This document shows, in pieces, positions 1 through 8,746 of a stretch of 20,534 nt of DNA; the first letter of the stretch is position 1, and every line of letters begins with the position of its first letter. The notes beneath the pieces were generated by a model. The model saw only the letters and a list, made by a program, of their open reading frames with translations, was not told where the DNA came from and searched no databases. The position numbers and the translations under genes are program-made. This stretch comes from Pseudomonadota bacterium (lineage in GTDB: Bacteria; Pseudomonadota; Gammaproteobacteria; SZUA-229): NCBI GenBank assembly GCA_030673345.1, contig DAOVJH010000001.1:1-20534 (forward strand). The letters are read 5' to 3'.

Positions 1-2
1 CG

Positions 3-1154
3 AAAAGGCGGTTTTTGAAAAGAGGGTTATGCGGCTTAAGTGTCTATGGTGTCGGTGCGGTCTGGTCAAATGCCCTGTTAAGCGGCTGCAGTAACCGGCA
101 GAGCAGCAGGCTGCGGGCAGCCGATGCAAACGGTGTACGGCTGCCGGCCGGTTTCAGTTCGCGTATCGTGGCAAGGTCATCCGAACCGGTAATCGCCGGG
201 CAAAGCTACCTCTGGCATGCTGCGCCGGATGGCGGTGCCTGTTTTTCACGCAACCCCGCCAGTGGCGGCTGGATCTATGTTTCTAACAGTGAGATGCCAT
301 CAACTGGCGGCGCTGGCGCTATCGTTTTTGATGTGCGTGGCGAGGTGGTCGATGCGTATTCTATTCTCGAAAATACCAGCCGCAACTGTGCCGGCGGAGC
401 AACGCCCTGGGGTAGCTGGCTGTCGTGTGAAGAGGTCGGTAACGGGCGAGTGTGGGAATGTGACCCGGAAGGCAATAAAACGGCAGTGGTTCGGCCTGCG
501 CTGGGTGTTTTTAACCATGAGGCGGTCGCAGTCGATGAAGTGCACAAACACCTGTATCTGACCGAAGACAGAAAAGACGGCTGCCTGTACCGCTTTACCG
601 CGCAGTCGTTTACCAATAGTGGTTTTCCTGATCTTTCATCGGGTACACTGGAGGTTGCACTGAAACAGGCTGGTCAGTCAGTACTGAGCTGGGCTACGGT
701 CCCTGACCCGCTCGCCCGGTTGGAGGAGACGCGTTACCAGGTCGCCTCGGCATTAAGGTTTAATGGCGGTGAAGGCATTGCGTATTATGATGGTCGGGTC
801 ATCTTCACGACAAAAGGTGATAACCGGGTATGGGCATACAGCACGATAAGTAAGAGACTTGATATCGTCTATGATGCGGCTGATTCATTAACGCCGATCC
901 TGACCGGGGTGGACAATGTTACCGTGTCACGATCAGGTGACATCTATGTTGCCGAAGACGGTGGTGATCTGCAGATCGTGGTGATCGACAAGCAGGGTGG
1001 CCTGTATCCGATAGTGCAGCTGGAAGGTCATGAGCAGTCGGAAGTGACCGGGATAGCATTCAGCCCTGATGGTAAACGCCTGTATTTTAGTTCTCAACGC
1101 GGCATATCCGGCCAGTCAGAAAATGGTATAACATACGAAATTACGGGATTCTGA
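3..1154 (+). CDS. PhoX/DUF839-family exported protein (5' partial)
   Basis: The reading frame is open to the left edge, so the true start lies outside the window. The first visible residues are KRRFLKRG followed by a hydrophobic stretch and the lipobox LSGC, which reads as a Tat signal peptide ending in a lipoprotein cleavage site; an internal TTG at 15 is therefore not the start. The mature part carries the PhoX/DUF839 hallmarks NCAGGATPWGSWLSCEE (about residues 124-140 counted from the TTG), GVFNHEA and YLTEDRKDGCLYRF, and the C-terminus has beta-propeller-like strands such as GIAFSPDGKRLYFSS. PhoX proteins are metal-dependent phosphatases acting outside the cytoplasmic membrane. This one is shorter than classical PhoX, so the substrate is uncertain. 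Family assignment is firm, activity is inferred. Confidence 0.85.
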   Translation, partial: KRRFLKRGLCGLSVYGVGAVWSNALLSGCSNRQSSRLRAADANGVRLPAGFSSRIVARSSEPVIAGQSYLWHAAPDGGACFSRNPASGGWIYVSNSEMPSTGGAGAIVFDVRGEVVDAYSILENTSRNCAGGATPWGSWLSCEEVGNGRVWECDPEGNKTAVVRPALGVFNHEAVAVDEVHKHLYLTEDRKDGCLYRFTAQSFTNSGFPDLSSGTLEVALKQAGQSVLSWATVPDPLARLEETRYQVASALRFNGGEGIAYYDGRVIFTTKGDNRVWAYSTISKRLDIVYDAADSLTPILTGVDNVTVSRSGDIYVAEDGGDLQIVVIDKQGGLYPIVQLEGHEQSEVTGIAFSPDGKRLYFSSQRGISGQSENGITYEITGF

Positions 1155-1234
1155 GGTCTGAGTAAAATCGGATAAGAATTGCCTTATAAATTATTGGGTT
1201 ATCGTGTAATATTTGCACTTTACATTTGTCATAA

Positions 1235-1250
1235 AAATAAATAAATAAAT
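1235..1250. repeat. (AAAT)4 tandem tract before TPR gene start
   Basis: Four perfect AAAT units end four bases before the ATG of the TPR gene, in the place where a ribosome binding site would be expected; no GGAG-like sequence is visible there. The tract is short, so length variation is possible but not shown. Confidence 0.6.
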
Positions 1251-1253
1251 AAA

Positions 1254-2285
1254 ATGTCAGGAATATCTAAAAAAGCGGTTATCGAATTATCCAAGAAAGG
1301 TAGCCAGCTATTTCGAAGCGGACAGCTGGAAGACGCTGAAAAAGTCTATCTGGAAGCGAAAGAGATCGATGAAGAAAATCCCTACGTGCTCTCAGGGCTG
1401 GGTGATGTCTATCGTAAGCTCAATCGTTTTGAAGAGTCTGGGGCGCAATACGACGCGGTCTTACAGAAAGATGCCAATAATATATTTGCACTGCGTGGTG
1501 CAGGTGATGCCCGGCGCGGCATGAAGCAGCCTCTGCAGGCGATTCCATACTGGCTGCGCTACCTGGAGATCAACGAGAAAGACAGCCATGTCATGGTGCG
1601 CATCGCTGATGCTTATCACAAGCTGGATGATAGCGAAAATGCGATCGATTTTTACGAGCAATCGCTGGATATCAAGCCGTATGATCCATTCGCACTGCTG
1701 GGATTGGGTAATGTTTATTATGCACAGCACAATGATGAAAAAGCGCTGGAGTGTTTTGAGAAACTGTTATCTAAAAACACATCACATAATGTCGTTCTCA
1801 TGACCATGATCGGCAATATCTACCGTCGCCGGAAAGAATTTGACCGCGCCATGGACCATTATGAAAATGCGCTGGAACTGGACCCGAGAAATAATTTTGC
1901 TTTATTTGGTATGGGTGATTGTTTTCGCGGTCAGCTGAATATGGAAAAAGCGGTGTTCTGGTGGGAGAAGATTCTTGATCAGGAGCCTGAGAACCAGTCG
2001 CTCTGGACACGTGTAGGTGATGCGCTGGTATCACTCGGTCGTCTGGATGATGCAGTGCAGCATTATCATTCCAGTTTAAAAGTTGATCATGATCTGTATG
2101 CCGTACTGGGTCTGGCCAGGGTTGCGCAGAAGCAGGGCGATTATGACAAGGCGGTTTATCACTGCGAACAAGCCCTGGAAGTCGATGAAAATAATGTGCG
2201 TGCACTGGAAGAGCTGGCGCGTATCTGTGATGATGCAGGGTTTTCTGAAAAGGCGCAGGATGCTCGTTCCAGGATAATACGTTAA
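1254..2285 (+). CDS. TPR-repeat protein
   Basis: A 343-residue protein made almost entirely of tetratricopeptide repeats, about nine helix-turn-helix units of 34 residues with the usual W/L-G-Y-A-F-A-P pattern (for example YVLSGLGDVYRKLNRFEESG, FALLGLGNVYYAQHNDEKAL and NFALFGMGDCFRGQLNMEKA). There is no signal peptide or membrane segment, so it is predicted to be cytosolic. Such proteins are scaffolds for protein contacts and the partner cannot be read from the sequence. The start is the only good ATG at the head of the repeats; it lacks a clear ribosome binding site and is preceded by an A/T tract. The next gene follows 42 bases later on the same strand and may be cotranscribed. Confidence 0.85.
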   Translation: MSGISKKAVIELSKKGSQLFRSGQLEDAEKVYLEAKEIDEENPYVLSGLGDVYRKLNRFEESGAQYDAVLQKDANNIFALRGAGDARRGMKQPLQAIPYWLRYLEINEKDSHVMVRIADAYHKLDDSENAIDFYEQSLDIKPYDPFALLGLGNVYYAQHNDEKALECFEKLLSKNTSHNVVLMTMIGNIYRRRKEFDRAMDHYENALELDPRNNFALFGMGDCFRGQLNMEKAVFWWEKILDQEPENQSLWTRVGDALVSLGRLDDAVQHYHSSLKVDHDLYAVLGLARVAQKQGDYDKAVYHCEQALEVDENNVRALEELARICDDAGFSEKAQDARSRIIR

Positions 2286-2327
2286 GCAGTTCTTCATGCG
2301 TTAGCAGCATCAACCCTGATTTGTCTC

Positions 2328-2999
2328 ATGCAGCAGCTCACCCTTGTCAGTGTACTGATTGCCATCGCTGGCCTGGCATTTATCGTAACGGGTATCAGGC
2401 GGTTGATTCAGCGCCGGTTTTTTAAGGCCGCCGGCCTCGAATTCTCTGGCTTGCTTTTTTTGCTGCTGGCATCTTCAGCCTTCCTGCTGTCATCAGATCT
2501 CTCTACCTACCAGCGCCTGGTCTATGAACAGGCTGTTGCCAAAGTCACCTTCAAAAAACTATCTGCCCGACTATACCGCGCCGATATCAGGGCGCTGGAT
2601 TCTGGTTTTCAGCAGTCTATAACGCTCGCGGGTGATGAGTGGAAGCTGGATGCACAGGTGCTGGCATGGCGTGGGTTGGCGTCTCTGTTTGGGCTTGATG
2701 CGAACTATCGTCTGCACCAGGTATCGGCGCGGTACACTGATAAAGAAAATGAGCCTCACCGTGTTTTTTTGCTGCTAAAAGAACCGGCACTGGTGGAGAC
2801 GGAGTGGTTCGATCTGTGGCAGTTTGCTGATAAACACCGGGACTGGTTGCGTTGGCTCGATGCCGCTGACGGCCGTGCAGTATTTCTGCCGATGACCGAT
2901 GGCGCCAGTTATAAGGTAGATATAAGTCGAACAGGATTAGTCGCGCGTCCAGCAAATGATGAGGCGAAAAAAGCCGTCAGCCAGTGGATCGGTTTGTAG
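2328..2999 (+). CDS. conserved two-TM protein of unknown function
   Basis: A 223-residue protein with two hydrophobic segments near the N-terminus (about residues 5-23 and 38-56) separated by a basic loop (RRLIQRRFFK), then a soluble domain of about 160 residues rich in beta strands and charged residues. The topology predicts that the C-terminal domain lies outside the cytoplasm. Similar gammaproteobacterial proteins are, to my recollection, often labelled loosely as efflux-related, but nothing in this sequence supports transport activity: there are only two membrane segments and no recognisable pump motif. It follows the TPR gene closely, so the pair could act together at the membrane, which is inference. 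Confidence 0.7.
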   Translation: MQQLTLVSVLIAIAGLAFIVTGIRRLIQRRFFKAAGLEFSGLLFLLLASSAFLLSSDLSTYQRLVYEQAVAKVTFKKLSARLYRADIRALDSGFQQSITLAGDEWKLDAQVLAWRGLASLFGLDANYRLHQVSARYTDKENEPHRVFLLLKEPALVETEWFDLWQFADKHRDWLRWLDAADGRAVFLPMTDGASYKVDISRTGLVARPANDEAKKAVSQWIGL

Positions 3000-3019
3000 A
3001 GGGTAAAAAGATTGAGCAA

Positions 3020-3120
3020 CAGAGACGCAGGGGACGCAGAGTAAGTAAATGTTGTTTTTTGTATTGAGTCTTCGGCTCAATAATGGTTGAAAAAGGTTCT
3101 CTGTGCTCTCTGTGTCTCTG
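3020..3120. repeat. imperfect inverted-repeat element, gene-free
   Basis: The left arm 3020-3041 and right arm 3099-3120 are 22-nt imperfect inverted repeats (17 of 22 matches) built from CAGAGACGCAG/CTCTGTGTCTCTG-like motifs. The 57-nt centre holds a small hairpin, ATTGAG (3063-3068) with CTCAAT (3076-3081). There is no coding capacity. It resembles a class of dispersed repeats seen in many environmental bacteria and could be a MITE-like remnant. Confidence 0.6.
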
Positions 3121-3193
3121 TGGTTAAAGCGATGGTTTTACCGTGATTTTCGTATAGCCCTTAATTAATACAGTTTATTTTCCCATAAACGCA

Positions 3194-3199
3194 TATAAT
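3194..3199 (+). promoter_or_regulatory. -10 box of typA promoter
   Basis: A perfect TATAAT lies 34 bases before the chosen typA start. The -35 region around 3171-3178 (CAGTTTAT) is only a weak match. A transcript starting about 3206 would exclude the upstream GTG at 3200 as a start codon. Confidence 0.5.
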
Positions 3200-3232
3200 G
3201 TGCGCCCATTTTTTCCTATTTCGAGAAACATC

Positions 3233-5050
3233 GTGAGCATTAAAATTCGTAACATCGCAATCATCGCCCATGTCGACCACGGCAAAACGACACTGGTTGA
3301 CAAACTGCTTGAACAATCCGGCACCCTGGATGAGCGTAAAGCACCTGGCGAACGCGTCATGGATTCTAACGATCAGGAAAAAGAGCGTGGTATTACCATC
3401 ACCTCGAAAAATACGGCGATTGAGTGGAATGATTACCACATCAATATCGTCGATACACCGGGACACGCCGATTTTGGTGGCGAGGTCGAACGTGTGCTTT
3501 CTATGGTTGATTCGGTGCTGCTGCTGGTCGACGCGGTCGATGGCCCGATGCCGCAGACGCGTTTTGTTACGCAGAAAGCCTTTGCTATGGGCTTTAAACC
3601 GATCGTTGTCATTAACAAGATCGACCGTGATGGTGCGAACCCTGACCGTGCACTGGATTTAACGTTTGATCTGTTCGATAAGCTGGGTGCAACGGATGAG
3701 CAGTTAGACTTCCCGGTAATCTATGCGTCTGCTATCAATGGTTTTGCCGGCGAAGAATCAGATATCACCAGCGGTGATATGACGCCGTTGTTTGAAGCGA
3801 TCGTTGAGCATGTGCCTGCGCCAGACGTTGATATCGATGGCCCTTTCCAGTTGCAGATTTCAACGCTCGATTACAATAGTTACACCGGAATCGTTGGTAT
3901 TGGCCGCATTCGACGCGGCACGGTTAAAACTAACATGGCAGTAAAAATTGTTGGTGATGATAGTGTGGAACGTGCGGGCCGTATCGGCCAGGTTCTGGGT
4001 TTTCATGGTCTTGAACGTGTTGAGATAGATGAGGCGCAAGCGGGTGATATCGTCGCTATAACCGGTATCGACCCGTTATCTATCTCCGATACTATCTGTG
4101 ATCCAAACAATGTTGAAGCGTTGCCGCCGATGACCGTTGATGAGCCAACTATCAGTATGATGTTCCAGCCAAACTCATCACCTTTCTCTGGTCAGGAAGG
4201 CAAGTTTGTCACTAGCCGTAATATCTGGGACCGTCTGCAGCAGGAATTGAAGCACAATGTTGCACTGCGTGTCGAACAGGTCGAAGGTGATAAATATAAA
4301 GTGTCTGGCCGCGGTGAGTTACACCTCTCGGTATTGATCGAAACCATGCGCCGCGAAAATTTTGAGCTGGCTGTGGGTCGCCCTGAAGTGATTGTTCACG
4401 AAGAAGATGGCGTTAAATTAGAGCCTTATGAAGAGCTTACGGCTGATGTCGAGGTTGATCATCAGGGTGCAGTGATGGAAGCGCTGGGCATGCGTAGGGC
4501 AGAGCTGAAAGATATGAATCTTGACGGTAAAGGCCGTGTCAGGCTTGATTTTATTATTCCTGCCCGCGGTCTGATCGGTTTCAGGACAGAGTACCTGTCG
4601 ATGACACGTGGTACTGGTTTACTGTATAGCGTGTTCGATCATTACGGTCCGGCAGTAACCGATGATATCGGTCAGCGTCCTAATGGTGTACTGGTCTCCA
4701 ATGCGCGAGGTAAAGCGGTCGCTTATTCATTGTGTCCGTTACAGGAGCGCGGCAAGCTGCTGGTCGGTAATAATGATGAGGTTTATGAAGGACAGATCGT
4801 CGGTATTCACTCCCGTGATAATGACCTGGTGGTCAACCCGATCAAACCTAAGCCGTTAACTAACGTGCGCGCATCAGGTACTGATGATGCGCTGACGCTG
4901 TCACCGCATATCAAGTACACACTGGAGCAGGCGCTGGAATTTATTGATGATGACGAGCTGGTGGAAGTAACGCCGGACAATATTCGTATCCGTAAAAAGC
5001 TGCTTAAAGAGAATGAACGTAAGAGTGCAGGTCGCGGTAAAAAGAAGTAA
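3233..5050 (+). CDS. typA: ribosome-associated GTPase TypA/BipA
   Basis: A translational GTPase of 605 residues, the usual TypA length. G motifs are visible: G1 AHVDHGKT (12-19), switch I RGITI (52-56), G3 DTPGH (74-78) and G4 NKID (128-131). These are followed by beta-barrel domain II, EF-G-like domains III and V and the TypA-specific C-terminal region ending in a basic tail (KSAGRGKKK). TypA binds the ribosome and supports ribosome assembly and stress or cold growth. The start is taken at GTG 3233 ([17 protein letters not shown]), preceded by GAGAAA at good spacing and matching the family N-terminus; an 11-residue longer start at 3200 overlaps the -10 box. A strong terminator follows. Confidence 0.97.
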   Translation: MSIKIRNIAIIAHVDHGKTTLVDKLLEQSGTLDERKAPGERVMDSNDQEKERGITITSKNTAIEWNDYHINIVDTPGHADFGGEVERVLSMVDSVLLLVDAVDGPMPQTRFVTQKAFAMGFKPIVVINKIDRDGANPDRALDLTFDLFDKLGATDEQLDFPVIYASAINGFAGEESDITSGDMTPLFEAIVEHVPAPDVDIDGPFQLQISTLDYNSYTGIVGIGRIRRGTVKTNMAVKIVGDDSVERAGRIGQVLGFHGLERVEIDEAQAGDIVAITGIDPLSISDTICDPNNVEALPPMTVDEPTISMMFQPNSSPFSGQEGKFVTSRNIWDRLQQELKHNVALRVEQVEGDKYKVSGRGELHLSVLIETMRRENFELAVGRPEVIVHEEDGVKLEPYEELTADVEVDHQGAVMEALGMRRAELKDMNLDGKGRVRLDFIIPARGLIGFRTEYLSMTRGTGLLYSVFDHYGPAVTDDIGQRPNGVLVSNARGKAVAYSLCPLQERGKLLVGNNDEVYEGQIVGIHSRDNDLVVNPIKPKPLTNVRASGTDDALTLSPHIKYTLEQALEFIDDDELVEVTPDNIRIRKKLLKENERKSAGRGKKK

Positions 5051-5072
5051 TGCTTCTTTAGCTAAGCCTGCA

Positions 5073-5113
5073 AAATAAAAAAGCCGACCATTGATGAGTC
5101 GGCTTTTTTATTT
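5073..5113. terminator. bidirectional terminator between typA and DUF922 gene
   Basis: A 16-bp perfect stem (5073-5088 with 5098-5113, arm AAATAAAAAAGCCGAC) with a 9-nt loop has A-runs on one side and T-runs on the other. It can therefore end transcripts from both convergent genes. Confidence 0.9.
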
Positions 5114-5138
5114 CATGGTGCTGTTCGGTGATGTCGTA

Positions 5139-5705
5139 TCAATAGATGAAAGCACCTTCCGTATGCCCGTTATTTGTCATGCGGTCATATTCGTTATCCG
5201 CGCGGATGTATTTCTGTATGATGGAATTGGCAATGTCATTAATTGAGCGTGAAAGCTGACGGCAGTCTCGTTGTGGCTGTAGTTCGCCAAGTGCTTTGTC
5301 TATTTCTCTGGCGGCAGCCAGGCCATTATTGCCATGATTTTTTTCGTGCTGTGTCAGTGCAGCATTAAATTTATTAAAGACTTCTATGGTTTTTTTATCC
5401 GTTACATTGCTGCTTAACACGGGTAGCGTGTGTATCACACGTACGCTGGTGCGGCTATCTATCAGTTGGCAGCCATTTGGCCCCGGCCTGGTTTGATGTT
5501 TCCAGTCGACAAACCAGTCGGTATGACCGTTAAATGTACCGCCACCCTCACGTATCGGTGATCGCCGCATCAGCTCGGGTTTTATCTCGTAAGGCGTGCG
5601 TGGAGATATCTCGTAATATTTGTATTCCACGGACTCGGTCGGTTCGGCGCCTACGGGAAGGCTGAAAGCCAGCAGGGAAAAGCTTATGGTTAAAATGAGG
5701 CGCAT
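5139..5705 (-). CDS. DUF922 putative secreted zinc metalloprotease
   Basis: A 188-residue protein with a clear N-terminal signal peptide (hydrophobic core to about residue 18, then VGA before E21), so it is periplasmic or secreted. The body fits the DUF922 family: the YKYYEISPRTPYEI strand, GHTDWFVDWKH, and a metal-binding HExxH motif, HEKNH at 120-124, inside a helix. Two cysteines (C79 and one in QRDCRQL) could form a disulfide. DUF922 proteins are predicted zinc-dependent proteases, but activity and substrate are not established here. The gene converges on typA, and its start region has no strong ribosome binding site. Confidence 0.8.
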   Translation of the reverse strand: MRLILTISFSLLAFSLPVGAEPTESVEYKYYEISPRTPYEIKPELMRRSPIREGGGTFNGHTDWFVDWKHQTRPGPNGCQLIDSRTSVRVIHTLPVLSSNVTDKKTIEVFNKFNAALTQHEKNHGNNGLAAAREIDKALGELQPQRDCRQLSRSINDIANSIIQKYIRADNEYDRMTNNGHTEGAFIY

Positions 5706-5990
5706 ATTGATTATTGCTTAAGCGGGTATTTAAGAATTAACTATCTTGCGTCATTTGCTTGTGTTGCGCAATTTTCTATTTCTTTGAGAGCCTATAGATA
5801 GTTATGGTTTTAGGGTTGATATTGGCTGATATCGAGTATATCGACAGGCTTGCCAAATGTTGGTCATGCCTGATTTTTTAATAAAAATGTACGATATTTC
5901 AAAATCTTATGATATTTATTGGATAAATATTAATTACAATAATTTCTCAGTTTTGTCCGTTTAAGTCCACATTTATGCCGAACTTTGCTG
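5706..5990. other. AT-rich intergenic region upstream of EF-G2
   Basis: There is no gene in this stretch on either strand. It is AT-rich and lies between two divergently transcribed genes, so it must contain the promoter of the DUF922 gene as well as upstream sequence for EF-G2. I see no strong operator-like repeat beyond short palindromic patches such as TCGAGTATATCGA near 5833-5845. Confidence 0.6.
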
Positions 5991-5996
5991 TATAAT
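5991..5996 (+). promoter_or_regulatory. -10 box of EF-G2 promoter
   Basis: A perfect TATAAT preceded by GCTG. No good -35 is present at 17 bases (around 5968-5973, CACATT). It implies a leader of roughly 130 bases before the EF-G2 start. The leader holds a wobble-containing hairpin at 6047-6071 (AAAGCTGG with CCGGCTTT). Confidence 0.5.
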
Positions 5997-6130
5997 TCGC
6001 CGGCTAAATTATCCCTGATTAGTGTCATCGAAAAGCGGGTTGTTGGAAAGCTGGTATCTAGTGCCGGCTTTGTCACTTTTAAGGGTTTGGGAATTTTTAA
6101 CGAATTAACGTACATATTACGAGTAAAACC

Positions 6131-8221
6131 ATGGCAGACGTAGACTTAAGCAAATATAGAAATATCGGCATTTTCGCCCACGTGGACGCCGGTAAAACGA
6201 CGACTACAGAACGTATTCTGAAACTGACCGGTAAGATTCATAAGACCGGTGAAGTACATGACGGTGAAGCAACGACCGACTTCATGGAACAGGAGCAGGA
6301 ACGTGGTATTACCATTCAGTCTGCTGCAACCAGCTGTGAGTGGAACGGTCACCGTTTAAACATCATCGACACACCGGGACACGTTGACTTCACTATCGAA
6401 GTATATCGTTCACTGAAAGTACTCGATGGCGGCATCGGTGTATTCTGTGGTTCTGGTGGTGTTGAGCCACAATCTGAGACTAACTGGCGTTATGCGAATG
6501 AGTCAGAAGTATCACGTGTGATCTTCGTTAACAAATTAGACCGTATCGGTGCTGATTTCTACCGTGTGACCAAACAGGTAGAAGATGTACTGGGTGCTGT
6601 GCCGCTGGTTATGGTTTTGCCTATCGGCATCGAAGATGAATTCAAAGGCTGTGTTGATCTGTTAACCCGTAAAGCCTGGATATGGGATGATGAAAAAGAT
6701 ACCACGGCTTACCGTATCGAAGAGCCACCAGCAGAGATGGCTGACGAGATCGAAGAATGGCGTGAAAAACTGATCGAGACTGCAGTCGAGCAGGATGATG
6801 ACGTGATGGAAGTTTATCTTGATGGTACAGAGCCACCAATGGAAGACATCAAGCGTTGTATCCGTAAAGGTACGCTGACCATGGACTTCTTCCCGACTTA
6901 TTGTGGTTCCGCATTTAAAGACAAAGGTGTTCAGTTGGTACTGGATGCAGCTGTTGATTACCTGCCTGATCCAACTGAAGTTAAACCTCAGCCAGAAGTT
7001 GATCTGGAAGGTAATGAGACTGGTGAATACGCGATCGTTGATCCTACTGGCCCATTACGCGCACTGGCATTCAAAATCATGGATGACCGTTTCGGCGCAT
7101 TGACCTTCGTTCGTGTCTACTCAGGTCGTATGGATAAGGGTATGACAGTATTAAATACCTTCACTGGTAAAACAGAGCGTATCGGCCGTATGGTTGAGAT
7201 GCATGCGGATGAGCGTATCGAGTTAGACGGCGCGCAAGCGGGTGACATCATCGCTGTTGTTGGTATGAAGAACGTACAGACTGGTCACACATTATGTGAT
7301 GAGAAAAACCCTGCGACATTAGAGCCTATGGTTTTCCCTGATCCAGTTATCTCGATCTCTATCTCACCTAACGATAAAGGCGCTTCTGAGAAGCTGGGTA
7401 TTGCGCTAGGTAAAATGATCAAAGAAGATCCATCATTCCGCGTAGAGACTGATGAAGATTCCGGTGAGACCATCCTTAAAGGTATGGGTGAATTACACCT
7501 CGATATCAAGGTTGATATCCTTAAGCGTACCCACGGTATCGATGCGACTATCGGTAAACCACAGGTTGCTTACCGTGAGACTATCACGCAGAAGATCGAA
7601 GATTCTTACACACATAAGAAACAGTCAGGTGGTTCAGGTCAGTTCGGTAAGATCGATTACGTCATCGAGCCAGGCGAGCCGGGCAGTGGTTATGAGTTTG
7701 AATCAAAAGTGACCGGTGGTAACGTGCCACGTGAATTCTGGCCTGCGATCGAAAAAGGTTTCAGGGGAATGTCAGAGCGCGGTGTGTTAGCTGGTTTCCC
7801 ATGTCTGGACTGGAAAGTGACATTGATGGACGGTCAGTTTCACGCAGTGGATTCATCTGCCGTAGCGTTTGAATTAGCAGCAAAAGCCGCTTATCGTCAG
7901 TCTATGCCGAAAGCCGGTCCTCAGTTGATGGAACCAATCATGAAGGTTGATGTTTACACACCTGAAGATCACGTTGGTGATGTTATCGGTGATTTAAACC
8001 GTCGTCGCGGTATGATCAAATCACAGGAAGCAAACCCAACAGGTGTTCGCATCAAAGCAGAATGTCCGTTGAGTGAGATGTTCGGTTACATCGGTTCATT
8101 GCGTACCATGACATCTGGCCGTGGTCAGTTCTCTATGGAGTTCCTGCATTATGTAGCAGCACCTAGAAACGTGTCTGAAGAAGTTATTAAAGAAGTGAAG
8201 GAGCGCGAAGCAGCTAAGTAG
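6131..8221 (+). CDS. fusB: translation elongation factor G, EF-G2 paralogue
   Basis: A 696-residue translocation GTPase with G1 AHVDAGKT (16-23), switch I RGITI (58-62), G3 DTPGH (80-84) and G4 NKLD (134-137), followed by EF-G domains II-V with [20 protein letters not shown] and [22 protein letters not shown]. Text such as [20 protein letters not shown] and [20 protein letters not shown] is typical of the second EF-G copy of gammaproteobacteria. The gene also stands alone, not in a ribosomal str operon with rpsL, rpsG and tuf. EF-G2 proteins retain translocation-type motifs, but their exact role relative to the main EF-G is less clear. A canonical str-operon copy probably exists elsewhere in the genome (inference). 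The symbol is tentative. Confidence 0.93.
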   Translation: MADVDLSKYRNIGIFAHVDAGKTTTTERILKLTGKIHKTGEVHDGEATTDFMEQEQERGITIQSAATSCEWNGHRLNIIDTPGHVDFTIEVYRSLKVLDGGIGVFCGSGGVEPQSETNWRYANESEVSRVIFVNKLDRIGADFYRVTKQVEDVLGAVPLVMVLPIGIEDEFKGCVDLLTRKAWIWDDEKDTTAYRIEEPPAEMADEIEEWREKLIETAVEQDDDVMEVYLDGTEPPMEDIKRCIRKGTLTMDFFPTYCGSAFKDKGVQLVLDAAVDYLPDPTEVKPQPEVDLEGNETGEYAIVDPTGPLRALAFKIMDDRFGALTFVRVYSGRMDKGMTVLNTFTGKTERIGRMVEMHADERIELDGAQAGDIIAVVGMKNVQTGHTLCDEKNPATLEPMVFPDPVISISISPNDKGASEKLGIALGKMIKEDPSFRVETDEDSGETILKGMGELHLDIKVDILKRTHGIDATIGKPQVAYRETITQKIEDSYTHKKQSGGSGQFGKIDYVIEPGEPGSGYEFESKVTGGNVPREFWPAIEKGFRGMSERGVLAGFPCLDWKVTLMDGQFHAVDSSAVAFELAAKAAYRQSMPKAGPQLMEPIMKVDVYTPEDHVGDVIGDLNRRRGMIKSQEANPTGVRIKAECPLSEMFGYIGSLRTMTSGRGQFSMEFLHYVAAPRNVSEEVIKEVKEREAAK

Positions 8222-8240
8222 ATCTGTTTTGTGTTTTCTA

Positions 8241-8270
8241 AAAAAGCCGACTCTTCCGAGTCGGCTTTTT
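8241..8270 (+). terminator. terminator of EF-G2 gene
   Basis: A perfect 13-bp stem (arms 8241-8253 and 8258-8270, AAAAAGCCGACTC) with the tetraloop TTCC and a T-run on the 3' side. It begins 20 bases after the EF-G2 stop codon. Confidence 0.93.
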
Positions 8271-8525
8271 TATTTGTGAGGTTTTTATTTTCTGCTTCTT
8301 TGAATAAAAAAATAAGTCTCGCCACCATGGGTCAAGGCGCCCTTCCTGCCAGGGTATGTGTCAATATGCAGAAAATCTTTAGCGTTACAGCGAGCTGAGG
8401 AAAAGACGTACTTTAAGAAATAAATGTTAATATCATGATTAAAAGCGGAAGGTATTGCTGAGCGCAGGACTGATAGTGACATCTAAATCTCAATAAATTA
8501 TGTCCATTGGTGTTTGATAATTATT

Positions 8526-8708
8526 ATGTTAAATAAAAGCTACAGAATAATTTTAACCGGTATGGTATTGATATTAGTATCATCTGCGATGATTTATGTT
8601 GGTATGCGCTCATCTATAACTGATGCAGCTTTAATAATAGGTTTTGTTCTTATAGGCGTTGGGATTTTACTTGGGTTTTTTAAGATGGTATCAGAGGGCG
8701 AAGAATAA
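8526..8708 (+). CDS. small hydrophobic membrane protein, unknown
   Basis: A 60-residue open frame with two likely membrane helices (about residues 6-24 and 28-49) and an acidic C-terminus (VSEGEE). The in-frame TTG four codons upstream is possible, but ATG at 8526 is the simpler start; neither has a strong ribosome binding site. It sits alone between the EF-G2 terminator and the end of cbbR. The hydrophobic pattern with a soluble charged end favours a real small gene over chance, but no family is recognised. Confidence 0.45.
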   Translation: MLNKSYRIILTGMVLILVSSAMIYVGMRSSITDAALIIGFVLIGVGILLGFFKMVSEGEE

Positions 8709-8746
8709 TAAATACAGGTATTCTTAATCTACAGATCCTTATCATA

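Noticed and set aside
1798..2313. A 171-residue minus-strand open frame opposite the TPR gene
   Set aside because: Its composition is low-complexity His/Pro-rich, typical of a shadow frame; the plus strand has clear TPR repeats.
3200..3232. Upstream GTG start for typA adding 11 residues
   Set aside because: It directly abuts the TATAAT box, so it would lie before or at the transcript start; the family N-terminus begins at 3233.
5930..6115. A 61-residue minus-strand open frame in the EF-G2 leader
   Set aside because: No ribosome binding site or family resemblance, and it overlaps the likely EF-G2 promoter.
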